From: Sedimentitalea nanhaiensis DSM 24252
GTDB lineage: Bacteria; Pseudomonadota; Alphaproteobacteria; Rhodobacterales; Rhodobacteraceae
NCBI RefSeq assembly: GCF_000473225.1
Contig: NZ_KI421509.1
Span: 1,202,045 to 1,266,044 of the forward strand
DNA: 64,000 bases
Direction of reading: 5' to 3'
Position numbers and translations under genes: made by a program. Below, in pieces: positions 62,579 through 64,000 of the stretch (position 1 is its first letter; the number at the start of each line of letters is the position of its first letter). A model generated the notes under the pieces. That model saw only the letters and a list, made by a program, of their open reading frames with translations. It was not told the DNA's origin and searched no databases.

Positions 62579-63736
62579 TTACAGATCGACGACAACCACG
62601 GACTGCCCCTGCGCCGCCAAGCCGATCCTGCCATCGCACAACCGCAGCGCATCGTCGCCGAAAACCTCGCGCCGCCAGCCTGACAGCGCCGGCACATCGC
62701 GCATTCCGGCGGCGATGGCGTCCAGATCCGCACTGGGGGCGATCAGCTTGGCCGCCACGCCCGAACTTTCCGTCTTGGACTTGAGCAGCACCCGCAACAG
62801 ATCCGCCAGCGCCGGATTGACCTGCAATTTCTCGCGGCTGCGGTCCGGTTTGGGCATCTGATCGGGCGGGCAGTCCAGCCCGCGCGTAACCGCCGCAAGG
62901 ATCCCGTCGGCAATCGCACCACGCCGCGCCTCGCGCAGCAACAGCCGAAGCCCGCCCAGATCGGATGCGGTCCTGGGCTTCATCGACGCGATTTCGACCA
63001 GCGCATCGTCCTTGTAGACCCGGTTGCGTGGAATATTGTTTTCCTGCGCATGCCGTTCACGGAACGCCGCCAGCTCGCGCACCACGGCGAGAAAACGCGG
63101 CGAATTGGTCCGCGTCTTGACCCGGTTCCACGCCTCGTCGGGTTGAATGTCATAGGTCGCCGGGTTGGTCAGGATCCGCAACTCTTCGGCAACCCAGCGC
63201 GCGCGATTGGTCTTTTCCAGCTCAGCGGCGAGGAATTCATAGATCTGCCGCAGATGGGTGACATCGGCCAGCGCATATTTCTTCTGCGCGTCGCTCAGCG
63301 GGCGGCGGGACCAATCCGTGAACCGGCTGGATTTGTCCACCGAGGCCTGCGCAATCTTGCGCACCAATGTCTCGTAACCGACCTGCTCGCCAAAGCCGCA
63401 GACCATCGCCGCCACCTGGGTGTCAAAAAGCGGCTCGGGAAAAACATGTGCCTCGACCCAGAAGATTTCCAGATCCTGCCGCGCGGCATGAAACACCTTG
63501 ACCACACCGGTATCGCGGAACAGGTCGTACAGCGGCTCCAGCGACAGGCCGTCGGCCAGGGGATCAACCAGAACCGCGTTGTCGTCCGTCTTGCCCGGCA
63601 TGGCCAGCTGTACCAGACACAGTTTCGAATAATACGTCCGCTCACGCAGGAACTCGGTGTCCACCGTCACATAGGGTTGCTGCTGTGCCAGGGCGCAAAA
63701 CGCGGCCAGGTCCTCGGTGGTGGTGATGGTCTTCAT
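62579..63736 (-). CDS. rnd: Ribonuclease D
   Basis: A 385-residue 3'-5' exoribonuclease that trims tRNA precursors. DEDD catalytic residues are visible: D26 and E28 in VTVDTEFLRE, an aspartate in VKVFHAARQDLEIFW, and the last in SDAQKKYALADVTHLRQIY. HRDC helices follow at about residues 210-290 (RFLAVVRELAAFRERHAQENNIPRNRVYKDDALVEIASMKP). Length and order are normal for alphaproteobacteria. Confidence 0.96.
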   Translation of the reverse strand: MKTITTTEDLAAFCALAQQQPYVTVDTEFLRERTYYSKLCLVQLAMPGKTDDNAVLVDPLADGLSLEPLYDLFRDTGVVKVFHAARQDLEIFWVEAHVFPEPLFDTQVAAMVCGFGEQVGYETLVRKIAQASVDKSSRFTDWSRRPLSDAQKKYALADVTHLRQIYEFLAAELEKTNRARWVAEELRILTNPATYDIQPDEAWNRVKTRTNSPRFLAVVRELAAFRERHAQENNIPRNRVYKDDALVEIASMKPRTASDLGGLRLLLREARRGAIADGILAAVTRGLDCPPDQMPKPDRSREKLQVNPALADLLRVLLKSKTESSGVAAKLIAPSADLDAIAAGMRDVPALSGWRREVFGDDALRLCDGRIGLAAQGQSVVVVDL

Positions 63737-63854
63737 GTGGATTTTTCTGTTTCTTATTTATGCGTTGCACGTGAAAGAGGCCGGGTCGGGCCCTCACAGT
63801 TCTGTCATAATCCAATCCACGCCGATTGAAAACCACGGTCCTCCGGACAGCGTG

Positions 63855-64000
63855 TCAACCCAGATCGATCGGCGTATGGTCGCCGGTTGCGAACCGCCGC
63901 AGCACCAGCGGGTACAGCCGGTGTTCCTGTACCAGCACCCGCGCGGCGAGGGTGTCAGGCGTGTCATCCGCCAGCACCGGCACCCGCGCCTGTCCCAGGA
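63855..64000 (-). CDS. purN: Phosphoribosylglycinamide formyltransferase, C-terminal part
   Basis: The last 47 codons before a TGA at 63857..63855 read LGQARVPVLADDTPDTLAAR followed by VLVQEHRLYPLVLRRFA and end GDHTPIDLG. This is the C-terminus of PurN, which formylates GAR in purine synthesis (compare the VPVLPGDTPETLAARVLxQEHRLYP pattern of the family). The rest lies beyond the right edge; purM is expected upstream of it. Confidence 0.88.
   Translation of the reverse strand, partial: LGQARVPVLADDTPDTLAARVLVQEHRLYPLVLRRFATGDHTPIDLG

Overview
This 64 kb window looks like the chromosome of a marine Rhodobacteraceae (Roseobacter-group) alphaproteobacterium. The evidence is the high G+C content, dense operons with ATGA/TGATG stop-start overlaps, a ThyX-type thymidylate synthase, the F1-ATPase zeta (DUF1476) subunit, an RNase E with an acidic insert in its S1 domain, a PHB locus with PhaR and phasin, and a corrinoid protein/DUF1638/homocysteine methyltransferase set. 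I found no rRNA, tRNA or CRISPR array. Two decayed insertion-sequence remnants (IS5-type and IS66-type) are the only mobile traces.

Layout. 1-6.6 kb: cobalt-type nitrile hydratase alpha gene (beta runs off the left edge), secG, pyrG, a DUF1007/NicO nickel-cobalt pair, DUF1330, two tandem TerB-like genes and a PhnD-like protein. 6.7-13.6 kb: a polar amino acid-type ABC importer (ATPase, binding protein, two permeases), then a class I amidotransferase, a PuuA-like gamma-glutamylamine synthetase and a PuuB-like FAD oxidase, together a likely gamma-glutamyl amine catabolic module. 13.7-19.6 kb: a DegT aminotransferase and the PHB locus phaR, phaP, phaC (minus strand) and phaZ (plus strand), with three CTGC-N3-GCAG PhaR boxes. 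19.6-28.5 kb: small enzymes and hydrolases, thrS, and a four-gene bufferin (copper-binding RiPP) operon with DoxX. 28.7-38.5 kb: cold-shock protein, thyX, a surface lipoprotein/Slam pair (type XI secretion), glyoxalase, DUF1194, an IS5 relic, a MarR/LdtR-like regulator, sdhE coupled to an XRE regulator, and an aminotransferase followed by two coupled unknown genes.

38.5-50 kb: MATE exporter, IS66 relic, DUF2852 gene behind two 19-bp operator-like repeats, RDD protein, Bpt leucyltransferase, a P450 coupled to a membrane-anchored hydrolase, ccdA, tusA and rne. 50.9-56.3 kb: a DctB/DctD-like two-component system whose regulator lacks the GAFTGA loop, purC-purS-purQ, and a third TerB-like gene. 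56.5-64 kb: ATPase zeta subunit, a homocysteine S-methyltransferase behind a structured leader, a PA0069-type radical SAM protein, a corrinoid protein with DUF1638 (probable parts of a split B12-dependent methionine synthase), TrmO, SufE, a lipoprotein, RNase D and the end of purN.

The strongest items for a second look are the Slam/lipoprotein pair, the bufferin operon, the PhaR box architecture, the GAFTGA-less DctD, the split methionine synthase parts with the structured bmt leader, the 42-codon gene overlapped at both ends, and several unassigned palindromic operators.
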